Origin: an uncultured Anaerolineaceae bacterium
GTDB taxonomy: Bacteria > Chloroflexota > Anaerolineae > Anaerolineales > Anaerolineaceae
Assembly (NCBI GenBank): GCA_938020565.1
Contig: CALIHP010000002.1
Location: forward strand, 41,539 to 105,538
Direction of reading: 5' to 3'
Length of the DNA: 64,000 nucleotides
The position numbers and the translations under genes are program-made. A model generated the notes under the pieces. It made no database searches and was not told the DNA's origin. It was given only the letters and a program-made list of their open reading frames with translations. This document shows positions 17,212-25,502 of this stretch, in pieces; positions within the stretch are counted from its first letter, which is position 1, and every line of letters starts with the position of its first letter.

Positions 17212-17989
17212 TCTTGTGCTTTGTGAATTCACAAAATTAAAACGCAAAAAAATTGTTTTACTGATCATACTTTCTGCTTTCCTGTTTCCTGTTCCGCTCA
17301 CAGCGTTCATGACGCTGCCCTTTCCGATTGAAAGCGAGGCGGCTAATTTCAATGAGTATTTCAGTTATGTGATGGGATATGGCGTAGAGCTGCTGCTGCC
17401 CTGTGTGATCGGCATCACTGCCGCGACCCTGTTTTTTATGGAACGCGATCATGATACTTTTAAAAATTTGCGGGTGATTCCGGTCACAAGCACACAGATG
17501 GTCCTTGCAAAAATTATTGTTTTATTCCTTTTCGGAATATTATTCAGTTTAGCTTCAGCCGTTGCCGCGTTCCTTTGCGGGGGTTTTACGCCGGGCGCGG
17601 AGGTCACAGGGATATTCTATAAATTGGTATTGGCGTTAGAAATGGGGGCCTTTATTACGGGCGGAACTTTGCCCTTAGTTGTTCTTGTCGTTTTCTTCAG
17701 TAAAACCTATATCTTTTCTATTTTGCTCTGCGTATTTTACAGCGTTTTGAGTTTGACGGCGGAAGCCAGTTTCGGCGCGCTGCCCAAATTATTGTGCTGG
17801 CTCATGCCAATTCCTCTGACAACGCTTTGGAGCGCGGGAAATATGATTCAACATGGCGTACGCGAAAATATAGAAGCGTTAGAGCGTCTGTTTCCGTCTA
17901 CAGCTCAGACCGTTGCTATTTTAAGCGTTATGGCATTCCTGTCTGTCATGCTGATCGATTACCTGTATAAAGTGAGGAGAGATGAATAA
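17204..17989 (+). CDS. ABC permease, LanE/MutE type (system 1)
   Basis: 261 residues with six membrane helices and the short cytosolic start LNLVLCEFTKLKRKK typical of lantibiotic-immunity permeases. It begins with TTG, supported by GGAGG just upstream and by the same arrangement in system 2. It overlaps the ATPase by 8 and the next permease by 8 bases. It is visibly AT-richer than the flanking ATPase genes, with many TTT, AAA and ATT codons, suggesting a separate origin. Confidence 0.82.
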   Translation: MLNLVLCEFTKLKRKKIVLLIILSAFLFPVPLTAFMTLPFPIESEAANFNEYFSYVMGYGVELLLPCVIGITAATLFFMERDHDTFKNLRVIPVTSTQMVLAKIIVLFLFGILFSLASAVAAFLCGGFTPGAEVTGIFYKLVLALEMGAFITGGTLPLVVLVVFFSKTYIFSILLCVFYSVLSLTAEASFGALPKLLCWLMPIPLTTLWSAGNMIQHGVRENIEALERLFPSTAQTVAILSVMAFLSVMLIDYLYKVRRDE

Positions 17990-18770
17990 CATGATTCCCA
18001 TGATTCAGACCGAAATCTGGAAATTAAAAAGGTATCGAATTATCTGGTCCGGGGTTTTCCTCATGCTGCTTTCCGTTCTGTTGACTATTTTTTCTACTAC
18101 GGCAATGGATGGGACGATCTGGACATTTCCTTTCTTTTCTGAGCAGGTCGTCAAGAACAACGTTACGACGATTTTTCCGATGTGTATTGTTTTGATTGCC
18201 GGATATATCATAGCAAGAGAAGAAAAAGATAACGCGCTTAAAAATATTATGGTAATTCCTGTTTCTTATTCCTGTCTATTGTCAGGGAAACTGGTTGCTT
18301 GCGCATTGCTTTCTTTGTTTTTAGGGCTGGCAAGCGCGGTGTTTACGATAGCTGCGAGCTTGCTGCTGGAATTTCCGGGATTTTCTGTCGCGGTCGTTAT
18401 TCAGACATTTATTCAGATGATTTTGAACTGTCTGTTTCTGTATATTGCGGTGACGCCAGTGATTGCGCTAACGGTTCGTATTCCAAACGGGCACCTGATC
18501 GGGACGATCATAGCGTTTGTTTATGGCTATGGCGGTATGTTTGCTTCGGGGAATATGACGCTGGCGAACGTTTACCCAATTACTGCAAGCCTGGGCCTGA
18601 TCCGCTATCGCAGTTATGATCCAGCAGTCCATTGGAACATGCTGAGCTGTCTTTGCAGCCTGATCCTCTGCGTCTGTATTTCCTGTATATTCATCCTGCG
18701 CATAAAAAATAAAGAGCCTGAAAGAACAACGAAAAAGCCTGATAAAGCGATCCTTAAGAAAGGATGGTAA
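17982..18770 (+). CDS. ABC permease, LanG/MutG type (system 1)
   Basis: 262 residues, six helices. The start MIQTEIWKLKRYRIIW is the usual basic N-terminus of these permeases. It forms a heteromeric channel with the preceding permease. Like that gene it is AT-rich relative to the chromosome. It ends 10 bases before the second ATPase gene. A peptide-antibiotic immunity role is inferred from family and from the adjacent two-component system. Confidence 0.8.
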   Translation: MNNMIPMIQTEIWKLKRYRIIWSGVFLMLLSVLLTIFSTTAMDGTIWTFPFFSEQVVKNNVTTIFPMCIVLIAGYIIAREEKDNALKNIMVIPVSYSCLLSGKLVACALLSLFLGLASAVFTIAASLLLEFPGFSVAVVIQTFIQMILNCLFLYIAVTPVIALTVRIPNGHLIGTIIAFVYGYGGMFASGNMTLANVYPITASLGLIRYRSYDPAVHWNMLSCLCSLILCVCISCIFILRIKNKEPERTTKKPDKAILKKGW

Positions 18771-18780
18771 TTTCTGCCGA

Positions 18781-19704
18781 ATGAACGAATTTGTGATTGA
18801 GACGAAAAAGCTGACGAAGAAATACGGGCATGAAACCGCGATTCATGACGTCGATCTCCATGTCCGGAAAGGGCGGATTTACGGGCTTCTCGGGCGGAAC
18901 GGCGCCGGGAAAACGACAATAATGAAAGCCGTTTTGGGGCTGATCCCGATCGATTCCGGGGAGGTTAAAGTATTTGGCGAGCGGATCGAGGAACGGAAGG
19001 AGCGGATTTATCCGCGGATCGGCGCGATGATCGAGACGCCGGGCTTTTATCCGAACCTGACCGGGACGGAAAATCTGGAAATTTTTGCGAAGCTGCGCGG
19101 CGTTCCAACGCCGGACGCGGTCGAAAACGCGCTGAGGCTGGTCGGGCTTCCGGTTCGGGATAAAAAGCTGTTCGGCGCGTATTCTTTGGGCATGAAGCAG
19201 CGCCTCGGTATCGCGAACGCGGTTTTTCATGACCCGGAGCTTCTGATATTGGACGAACCCACGAATGGACTCGATCCGATCGGAATCGCCGGGATCAGGG
19301 ATCATCTTAAAAAGCTGGTCGTTGAGCGTGAAAAAACGATCCTGATATCCAGTCATATCCTGTCTGAAATCACGCTGCTCGCCGACGATATCGGGATCAT
19401 CGACCGCGGCGTCTTATTGGAGGAAGCCCCGCTGAGCGAGCTGACAAAAAGGGACCGTCGGTATATCGAGCTTCGGGTTTCGGACGTTTCGAAAACCGTT
19501 CTGATCCTGGAACGGGATTTTGGAATGAAGGGTTATTCCGTTCAGGACGACTGCACGCTTCATCTTTTTGACGCGGTTGAGGATATCGGCGCGGTCCACA
19601 GAGCGCTCGTACTGGAGGACGTCGCCGTTTACGAATCCCGGTTTTGCAGCCATACGTTGGAGGACTATTTCAAGAGTATAACGGGAGGAGAGGGAATTGC
19701 TTAA
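18781..19704 (+). CDS. ABC transporter ATPase, LanF/BcrA type (system 2)
   Basis: 307 residues with GRNGAGKTT, YSLGMKQRL, LLILDEPTNGLD and SSHILSE. The N-terminus (NEFVIETKKLTKKYGHE) and C-terminus (TGGEGIA) match system 1's ATPase, while the helical domain and C-terminal effector region have diverged. It overlaps the next permease by 8 bases. Chromosome-like composition. Confidence 0.9.
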   Translation: MNEFVIETKKLTKKYGHETAIHDVDLHVRKGRIYGLLGRNGAGKTTIMKAVLGLIPIDSGEVKVFGERIEERKERIYPRIGAMIETPGFYPNLTGTENLEIFAKLRGVPTPDAVENALRLVGLPVRDKKLFGAYSLGMKQRLGIANAVFHDPELLILDEPTNGLDPIGIAGIRDHLKKLVVEREKTILISSHILSEITLLADDIGIIDRGVLLEEAPLSELTKRDRRYIELRVSDVSKTVLILERDFGMKGYSVQDDCTLHLFDAVEDIGAVHRALVLEDVAVYESRFCSHTLEDYFKSITGGEGIA

Positions 19705-20431
19705 CCTGATTCAGACGGAGTTCCTCCGGTTGCGGCGCAGGCGTACGGTTTTCTGGATGCTCCTGGCCGCCTGGCTGATGCCGCTTGTCGGCGTTTTCTA
19801 TTTCGGCGACGATTGCCGGTTGGGACTGGATCCGATCCGGTTCTTTAAATGGGCGTCGTTCAGCTATACGGCGTGGATCGTTTTACCCATCGTGCTTGGA
19901 ATCTTTGCCAGTATGCTCATGGTCGACGAAAATCGCCTCGGGATCCTTTATCAATTCTGGATCGTCCCGGTTCATCGGTCCAGCTTCTTTCTCAGTAAGT
20001 TTCTGATGGTCATGATCTACGCGCTTTGCTTCATGCTCGTTTCCGCGTCCGCGTCGTTAATTTCAGGGCTGCTTTCCGGCTGCGTTACGCCGGATCGGGA
20101 CGCTGTCGTCTTCCTTTTTCGAAAGTGTCTTGAGATCGGATCCCTGACGGCCTTTACGACGGCGCCGGTCCTCGCCGCGGCTGGGACGCAGCGCGGTTAC
20201 CTTCTGCCGGTCTGCCTGACAATCGTTTATACGTTTTTCGGGTTTATCCTGCTGGGAGTCAATCCGTTTCTTCATCCGATATCGAGCGCGATGGAAATCG
20301 TTCTTCGCGACGTTCCCGGCGTAGTTTTATCCCGCCCGTCGAATCTTCCCGACGCGTTCTTTTGTATCGGAATCTGGTGCGCCGGGTCGGCGGCTGCGGC
20401 GCGAATACGGGTGAAAGGGTCATGGATATGA
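19697..20431 (+). CDS. ABC permease (system 2, first subunit)
   Basis: 244 residues, about six helices. It starts with TTG after GGAGGAGAGG, as LNLIQTEFLRLRRRR. It occupies the LanE position of system 2. GC-rich like the host chromosome, unlike the equivalent subunit in system 1. Its end overlaps the next permease start (ATGA at 20428). Confidence 0.8.
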   Translation: MLNLIQTEFLRLRRRRTVFWMLLAAWLMPLVGVFYFGDDCRLGLDPIRFFKWASFSYTAWIVLPIVLGIFASMLMVDENRLGILYQFWIVPVHRSSFFLSKFLMVMIYALCFMLVSASASLISGLLSGCVTPDRDAVVFLFRKCLEIGSLTAFTTAPVLAAAGTQRGYLLPVCLTIVYTFFGFILLGVNPFLHPISSAMEIVLRDVPGVVLSRPSNLPDAFFCIGIWCAGSAAAARIRVKGSWI

Positions 20432-21177
20432 ATCGGGTGAAAACGCTGCTTTGGGCGGAATGGCGAAAACTGCGCCGTTCGAAAATCATATGGATAAGCG
20501 TCTTTGCGGTTGCGCTCGCCTCGGCGACCGTGATCGCGCAGGGGCAATTCGTTCATTATGGTGAAACTTTCGCGAGCCGTCCGGGCTGGTTGCTGACCAC
20601 GGCGCAGTCGTTGGCGACGTTTTATGTTTTGCCGGCGATCGTTGCGCTCGTGGGGAGCTATCTGATCTGCCGCGAGGATCATGACGGAACGATCGTTTCG
20701 CTTCGACTTGTACCGGTCGATGAAAAAAGACTGTCTGCGGTGAAAATGGTTGTTGCGTTGATCTTCAGCCTGATCCTTTACCTGCTGCTGTTCCTGTTCA
20801 TGCTGGCGGCGGAAGCCATTCTTCACGTTCAGGATTTAACGGCGGCGACAGTGATTTCTTTTCTGAAAATGTACCTGATTGATGGGGTGGGGGTATTTTT
20901 CGCGATCTCCCCGATCATCGTTACCGTCGCGCGCGACCGGAAGAAATACTGGCTGGCGCTGCTGGCCGCCGAAGTATATTCTTTCGTCGCGGTCTTCGCC
21001 GGGTTGGCGGGGCTGAACGACGTGGTTCCGATTACGGCGGTCCTTAATCTTTCCGGAGCGTTCGGCGAATCCGGCACGGTCAGCCTGATCCGGAGCGGTC
21101 TCGTTTTGCTCTGCTGCGGCGGTTTGGCGCTGTACATGTTGATGCGGATCGATTCCTGCGGCCGACGGGCAAAATAG
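20428..21177 (+). CDS. ABC permease (system 2, second subunit)
   Basis: 249 residues with six helices and the N-terminus MNRVKTLLWAEWRKLRRSK. The ATG at 20428 overlaps the preceding stop; an ATG at 20422 is a possible alternative. It is the LanG-position subunit. It ends the 14311-21177 co-directional block. Confidence 0.8.
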   Translation: MNRVKTLLWAEWRKLRRSKIIWISVFAVALASATVIAQGQFVHYGETFASRPGWLLTTAQSLATFYVLPAIVALVGSYLICREDHDGTIVSLRLVPVDEKRLSAVKMVVALIFSLILYLLLFLFMLAAEAILHVQDLTAATVISFLKMYLIDGVGVFFAISPIIVTVARDRKKYWLALLAAEVYSFVAVFAGLAGLNDVVPITAVLNLSGAFGESGTVSLIRSGLVLLCCGGLALYMLMRIDSCGRRAK

Positions 21178-21206
21178 AGCGTTTCATGTGAAGATCCCCG
21201 TCGGTC

Positions 21207-21424
21207 TCAGCGGAGGATATCGGGATCGGTCAGGAACTGGCGTATCCCGATCGTAATAAATCCGTTGTCGTCAGGGCGTGGACGGAGATTTTCCTGAACG
21301 ACGATGAATTTTCGGAATGAATCAGGAATTTTCCGCAGCGGCACACGCCGGTCACGACCTTGATCAGTCCGTTCTTTTTCCGCCGGATCAGTTTTTTCAG
21401 GTACGCGTCGCGTCTGATTTCCAT
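21207..21424 (-). pseudogene. DUF4143/AAA ATPase with a large internal deletion
   Basis: The first ~33 codons (RRDAYLKKLI, GLIKVVTGVCRCGK) match the N-terminus and Walker A of the intact ATPase at 25503. After that the other frame reads KFIVVQENLRPRPDDNGF then ITIGIRQFLTDPDILR and stops at 21207-21209, matching the last ~34 residues of the same protein (KKIIVVRDYMKPRIDETG and VGLINFLL). About 345 central codons are missing and the junction is out of frame. Confidence 0.8.
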
Positions 21425-21433
21425 GACTTTGCT

Positions 21434-21477
21434 CTTATTGAGAATGATTTCGGTTCCCCAAGCGTATTCTCAATAAG
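21434..21477. repeat. 12-bp perfect inverted repeat upstream of the ATPase remnant
   Basis: CTTATTGAGAAT (21434-21445) and ATTCTCAATAAG (21466-21477) are perfect reverse complements separated by 20 bases. They begin 10 bases upstream of the ATPase pseudogene's start, so they may be its operator. The remaining bases to 21589 hold nothing I recognise. Confidence 0.65.
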
Positions 21478-21589
21478 TTTACCCCGGTTCTTTTCTGGCC
21501 TGCGGCGCGCCGTCTCCGGACGGAAACAGGGGTTCTATTGAGGATCAGGTCGCCTCACAGCTTTAATTCTCAGCAGCCTCAGGAGTGGG

Positions 21590-22132
21590 TCATGGGAAGC
21601 AGAAGAAGATTTCCTGGATCGCTTTTTCTTCGGCAGGCAGCGGAATTGTCTGCTGTCCGACGGCGAAAACGACCAGCTGCGGACGGAAGGCGGCGACGCG
21701 TTTCAGCTTTTCCGCGTCCCCGCGCAGGTCTTTCGCATGGTCCAATTCGATCGTTCCTTCCCAGTCCGCGGCAAGGTCAAGCTCCATCATCGCCGCAACT
21801 GTCACAGCTTCCGTTCGCAGCTCGTTCGGAAACGCCAGCAGTGCGGGCTTATAATCTTCGCAGAACGCGCGCAGCGCGTCGGCGGGCGAAAACGTTCCCT
21901 TCGGTTCATAGACGAAGAGGCGATCGGCGCTGAGGCGGGTCAGCTTCGCGGCGGATTCAGGCGCGGTCGGCCCGATCAGGACAAGCTGCGCGCGGAGACG
22001 GTACCGGCTGGCGGCGGTGCGGACGACGCTCCAGGCGGCACAGGCGGAGGAACTGAGCTGGCCGTCGGGCGTGAGTTCGGCGGCCAGCGCCAGATCGATC
22101 CAGTCGGTTTTCGAAAGCTTTGGGTTTGTCAT
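21590..22132 (-). CDS. Short ETF-like alpha/beta domain protein
   Basis: 180 residues, with ADRLFVYEP, EDYKPALLAFP and TEAVTVAAMMELDLAADWEG arranged as in the nucleotide-binding alpha/beta domain of electron-transfer flavoproteins. It lacks the FAD-binding half of EtfA, so it is either a reduced ETF-domain protein or an unrelated Rossmann-like fold. It is downstream of the RNA methyltransferase at 22171 with a 38-base gap and has GAGGAAAG before its ATG. Function unknown. Confidence 0.5.
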   Translation of the reverse strand: MTNPKLSKTDWIDLALAAELTPDGQLSSSACAAWSVVRTAASRYRLRAQLVLIGPTAPESAAKLTRLSADRLFVYEPKGTFSPADALRAFCEDYKPALLAFPNELRTEAVTVAAMMELDLAADWEGTIELDHAKDLRGDAEKLKRVAAFRPQLVVFAVGQQTIPLPAEEKAIQEIFFCFP

Positions 22133-22170
22133 GCGTTGTCTTTCCTCAAAAGGGGAGCGATCGCGAATCG

Positions 22171-22959
22171 TCAGATCGATCGCTGACGGCGAACCTCGTA
22201 CATCAGGATCGCCGCGGCAATCGCGGCGTTCATCGATTCGATTCGTCCGGTCATCGGGATCAGGATCCTCCGCCGGGCCAGCGCCGCGGCGTCCGGGCCG
22301 ATTCCCTGCGCTTCGGAACCAATGATCAGTGCGACCGGTTTTGTATAGTCTGAAAGCCAGAAGTTTTCGCTGTCTTCGACCGCCGCGGCGCAGATTGCGA
22401 TCTCGGGACGGCTGCTGAAAAAGGTTCGAATCTCGTCCCAGTTCAGTTCGTAAATCGGAATCGAAAAATGAGCCCCCATTGCGGAGCGGACGACTTTCGG
22501 TGCGCTCGGATCCGCGCAGCCCGGCGAAAGCAGGACGCAGTCAACCCCGGCCGCCGCCGCGGTTCGCAGGATTGTCCCCAGATTCCCGGGATCATGAATC
22601 TCGTCAAGAATCAGGATAAACGTTGGCTCGTTCGGGATCGGGAGGTCCCGTTTTTGCGCGATGGCGAGGAGCGGCTGCGCGTTTCGCGTATCGGAAATCG
22701 CGTCGATCAGCGCCGGCGCGGTTTCGATCGTTTCGACTCCAACGGCGCGCGCGTCGTCGAGGAGCGCATGGATGCGCTCGGACGCTGGTTCGGCGTAAAA
22801 GATCGTTTCGAGAAGCGCGTTCTGACGAAGGGCTTCTTCGACGAGGCGGACGCCTTCAATCATGAATTTTCCTTCTTCGTCGCGCGCTTTTTTCTGTGCT
22901 CTCAGCCGGCGGACGCGCTGGATTTTCGGATTTTGGATCGAGGTCAGGATCGTGGTCAT
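22171..22959 (-). CDS. TrmH/RlmB-family RNA 2'-O-methyltransferase
   Basis: 262 residues. An N-terminal L30e-like substrate-binding domain (starts TSIQNPKIQRVRRL) is followed by the SPOUT domain with DEIHDPGNLGTILRTA, LIIGSEAQGI and IPMTGRIESMNAAIAAAILMYE. It methylates a ribose 2'-OH in rRNA or tRNA; RlmB-like 23S activity is most likely from the domain layout. Its first ~20 codons are duplicated at 25354-25412, beyond two accessory genes, indicating insertion at its 5' end. Confidence 0.88.
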   Translation of the reverse strand: MTTILTSIQNPKIQRVRRLRAQKKARDEEGKFMIEGVRLVEEALRQNALLETIFYAEPASERIHALLDDARAVGVETIETAPALIDAISDTRNAQPLLAIAQKRDLPIPNEPTFILILDEIHDPGNLGTILRTAAAAGVDCVLLSPGCADPSAPKVVRSAMGAHFSIPIYELNWDEIRTFFSSRPEIAICAAAVEDSENFWLSDYTKPVALIIGSEAQGIGPDAAALARRRILIPMTGRIESMNAAIAAAILMYEVRRQRSI

Positions 22960-22966
22960 GCGGTTT
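22908..22966. repeat. Left copy of the trmH 5'-end repeat
   Basis: 59 bp spanning the trmH start; about 88% identical to 25354-25412 in the same orientation. The pair brackets the DUF4143 ATPase and the HEAT-repeat gene. Confidence 0.75.
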
Positions 22967-23105
22967 TCCTTCTTATGGGCGCGATGGGTAAAGAGTCGCC
23001 CACTTAAAGAATTGTACCTGCTCTATGAACAGAAGCGTGTCTTTTTATTTCCGTTGTCCCAGATCTATCAGTGTTGATGCTGGGCGCTTCTCGTACCCCC
23101 CGTGT

Positions 23106-24380
23106 TCAGGGCTTTAGGCAACAAATCGGCACAATCCAAACGCCGTCTTCTCTCCTGTAAGCGAAAGGGGCTTTCGCGCAGAGCACCATCAGGAAGGACG
23201 GTTCTTTCATTCGATCCGTATTGATTTTGGATGCGAGTTTTTTGAGATTGTCTGCGCCTCCGTTGATCAGCGTGTCGCCGCCTAATTTGATTTCAATTAA
23301 GGCATACGAGCCGTTCCGCAGATGAAGGACAGCGTCGCACTCCAGATCGTTTTTATCTCGGTAATGATAAATTGAGCCGTCTAAGGGTTCCGCGTAAATT
23401 CTCAGGTCCCGGATACAGAGATTTTCAAAAAATAATCCCATTGTATTCAAATCGTTTAATAAATCCTGCGGCCCGATTCCTGACGCTGCCGCCGCGATCG
23501 AGGGGTCGGTAAAGTATCGTGTGTCGGTTGTTCGGATGGCCGTTTTGGATCGCAGTTTTGGGTTCCAGGCAGGTGTGTCTTCGATAACGAATATCTTTTT
23601 CAGCGCGTCAATATAAGAATACAGAGTTGCGCTGTCGAAAGTATCCATCTGATTCGCTAACATGTCCTGTCGAATCGTTTCGAGCGAGGCTTGTGTTGAA
23701 ATATTCCTGGCATAGGATTTGAATAGCCGTCTTGCTTTCTCTTTATCTTTTCGAATGTTGTCGGCTCTGCTGATGTCGTTCGATAGAATCGACTCGAAAT
23801 AGTCGATCGCCTGGAACAGGGCGCTTTTCTCTGGCAGTCCGATCGATTTTGGCCAGCCGCCTCTGCAGATTGAAAAAGCGATTTCTTCTAAGGTGTGATG
23901 ATCTGTTGCGGAGATGATCTTTCCGTCGAAGAGGTCACGCAGCGAGACGGACCCTGTGGATTCTCCGGATTCGAACAGGCTCATGGGCCGCATGTACAAT
24001 TTTGAGATTCTTCCGGTTCCGGTATGCGTGGATGGATTTAATTCCACCGGGGTGGCGGACCCGGTTAGAATGAATTGCCCGAATTCATCTCTTTGGTCGA
24101 CCTCATACCTGACAGCGTTCCAGAGATTCGGCGCTAATTGCCATTCGTCGATGAGCCGCGGGACTTCGCCTTGCAATAGCAGCGTTGGATTCAACTCTGC
24201 CATTTCCCGGTATTGTCTGGCTAAATCCGGCTGATCCATCGCTAAAACGCTTTTTGAGATCTGTTTTGCCGTTGTCGTCTTTCCGCACCACTTTGGGCCT
24301 TCGATCAGAACCGCGCTCTTGAAGCTCAGGCGTTCCTCAAGGATTTTATCCGTTATTCTCGGTATGTAATTTTTTGGCAT
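23106..24380 (-). CDS. AAA ATPase with DUF4143 (AAA_14 family)
   Basis: 424 residues. Walker A EGPKWCGKTTTA (about 28-39), Walker B-like PRLIDEWQLAPNLW, sensor QFILTGSATP, then the DUF4143 C-terminal region with the PD-(D/E)xK-like core DLECDAVLHLRNG then YALIEIKLGG. These ATPases are widespread, often mobile, and poorly understood. It has its own promoter (24408-24413) behind a four-copy repeat array. It is the inward-facing cargo of the trmH 5'-end duplication. Confidence 0.88.
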   Translation of the reverse strand: MPKNYIPRITDKILEERLSFKSAVLIEGPKWCGKTTTAKQISKSVLAMDQPDLARQYREMAELNPTLLLQGEVPRLIDEWQLAPNLWNAVRYEVDQRDEFGQFILTGSATPVELNPSTHTGTGRISKLYMRPMSLFESGESTGSVSLRDLFDGKIISATDHHTLEEIAFSICRGGWPKSIGLPEKSALFQAIDYFESILSNDISRADNIRKDKEKARRLFKSYARNISTQASLETIRQDMLANQMDTFDSATLYSYIDALKKIFVIEDTPAWNPKLRSKTAIRTTDTRYFTDPSIAAAASGIGPQDLLNDLNTMGLFFENLCIRDLRIYAEPLDGSIYHYRDKNDLECDAVLHLRNGSYALIEIKLGGDTLINGGADNLKKLASKINTDRMKEPSFLMVLCAKAPFAYRREDGVWIVPICCLKP

Positions 24381-24407
24381 GATGCCCGCCTTTCTCTGAT
24401 ACGCTGA

Positions 24408-24413
24408 ATTATA
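24408..24413 (-). promoter_or_regulatory. -10 element of the DUF4143 ATPase gene
   Basis: TATAAT on the minus strand, 27 bases before the ATG at 24380. The 23-bp repeat array begins 6 bases further upstream, covering the -35 position. Confidence 0.55.
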
Positions 24414-24419
24414 GTGGAA

Positions 24420-24511
24420 TTCCAGTGTTTGGCGCTTTTTTATTCCAGTAAATGGCTGATTTTCGTTCCAGTATTTGGCGGCTTTTTATTCCAGTGTTTG
24501 GCCGGGCTGAA
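24420..24511. repeat. Four tandem 23-bp repeats
   Basis: TTCCAGT units start at 24420, 24443, 24466 and 24489, exactly 23 bp apart. Each carries the core TTCCAGTnTTTGGC (second copy TTCCAGTAAATGGC), a CCA-N5-TGG dyad, and most end in a T-rich stretch. The array sits directly upstream of the ATPase promoter, and the last copy forms the 3' end of the HEAT-repeat gene. It looks like a multi-site operator (iteron-like). Confidence 0.85.
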
Positions 24512-25124
24512 ATACGGTTGCGCGGATCGCCCCCGCCGCATGAATCCGGACAACCTTATGAGGATCTTCGTTCGCAAGCCGTTCGAGCCTTGGAAGATAC
24601 GGCTTGACGTAGTTCGGCTTCCTTTTTCCGATGACCCGGAAAATTTCCGGCGCTTCGATCCGAACCCTGTCGGAAGCGTCCTCAAGCAAAGCGAGGAAAA
24701 TCCCCATTTTATTTTCGAATCGGTGAGGAGCGTTGGTCGCAATATTTTCGTAGGCCCAGATGAAGTTCATTCTGACAGCCGGGACCGGGTCCCGCGCTAA
24801 AGCGAACAGATCGTCCAAATAAGGCTCTATGAGTTTGTCGTCAGCGCGTCCGATCCGTCCTAAGGCTCCCGCGGCTCGTTCCCGAATTTTCGGGTTCTCG
24901 TTTTTTAAATAGTTCGCTAAAATGCTGATATATGGCTCCGCTTTTTTCGGATATTTCAGTCCCATTTCTCCGATGAGCCAGATGGATTTTTCTCTGATCC
25001 TGTCCGAGGAATCGGTCAGCCGTTCTCCGACAAAGAGAATCGCTTCATTCCAATGATTTTTATCTTTGGTCAATGCGGTTAGCCGGTTATAAGTTTCGTC
25101 CGCTGCGATATTTTTCGGGTTCAT
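24486..25124 (-). CDS. HEAT-repeat protein
   Basis: 212 residues made of four to five ~35-residue helical repeats (for example WNEAILFVGERLTDSSDRIR and PKIRERAAGALGRIGRADDK), the pattern of HEAT/PBS-lyase-like or AlkD-like superhelices. No catalytic site is visible. The ATG at 25124 follows GGAG. Its last codons (VFQPGQTLE) are encoded by the fourth 23-bp repeat, so the original C-terminus may have been replaced. Role unknown; scaffold or DNA binding is possible. Confidence 0.6.
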   Translation of the reverse strand: MNPKNIAADETYNRLTALTKDKNHWNEAILFVGERLTDSSDRIREKSIWLIGEMGLKYPKKAEPYISILANYLKNENPKIRERAAGALGRIGRADDKLIEPYLDDLFALARDPVPAVRMNFIWAYENIATNAPHRFENKMGIFLALLEDASDRVRIEAPEIFRVIGKRKPNYVKPYLPRLERLANEDPHKVVRIHAAGAIRATVFQPGQTLE

Positions 25125-25353
25125 TCGACTTACTCCGTTTTCCGTGCGTCCATTGCAAGCTTCTGGCCAATTCGTAAGCGTTGAGGGCTTTTCGGCGATC
25201 CGCTTTGAAAGGATCATGTCCGCCGCATGAATAACTTGCCCGGGATCGTTGAATCGACGATACGATCATGTTGCCATAGTCCTGAATTATACGGCTGTTC
25301 CGAAGCGACGGACTGGTTATCCCGCGACAGTGCATGGACCGTCGAGAAGGGCG

Positions 25354-25412
25354 GCGGGCGCGCTGGATCTTCGAATTTTGGACCGAGGTCAGGCCCGTGG
25401 TCATGCAGTTTT
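25354..25412 (-). pseudogene. Fragment of the trmH 5' end
   Basis: Reads MTTGLTSVQNSKIQRARRP, matching the TrmH start at 22959 (TTILTSIQNPKIQRVRR). The match stops after ~20 codons. It includes a few bases upstream of the ATG. The rest of 25125-25502 holds no recognisable gene. With 22908-22966 it flanks the ATPase/HEAT insert. Confidence 0.75.
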
Positions 25413-25458
25413 TCTGATTCAGCTGCCGTCAGGATCTCCGGCGGTGCGGCTTACGCTG

Positions 25459-25464
25459 TATAAT
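25459..25464 (+). promoter_or_regulatory. -10 element of the second DUF4143 ATPase gene
   Basis: Exact TATAAT, 38 bases before the ATG at 25503, which is preceded by AAGGAG. Confidence 0.5.
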
Positions 25465-25502
25465 TCTTAAAAATGTGGCGGCACACAGAAAAAGGAGCCT
25501 CA

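Noticed and set aside
24420..24511. The 23-bp repeats as a CRISPR array
   Set aside because: Repeats are directly adjacent with no spacers of separate sequence, only four copies, and no cas genes are nearby.
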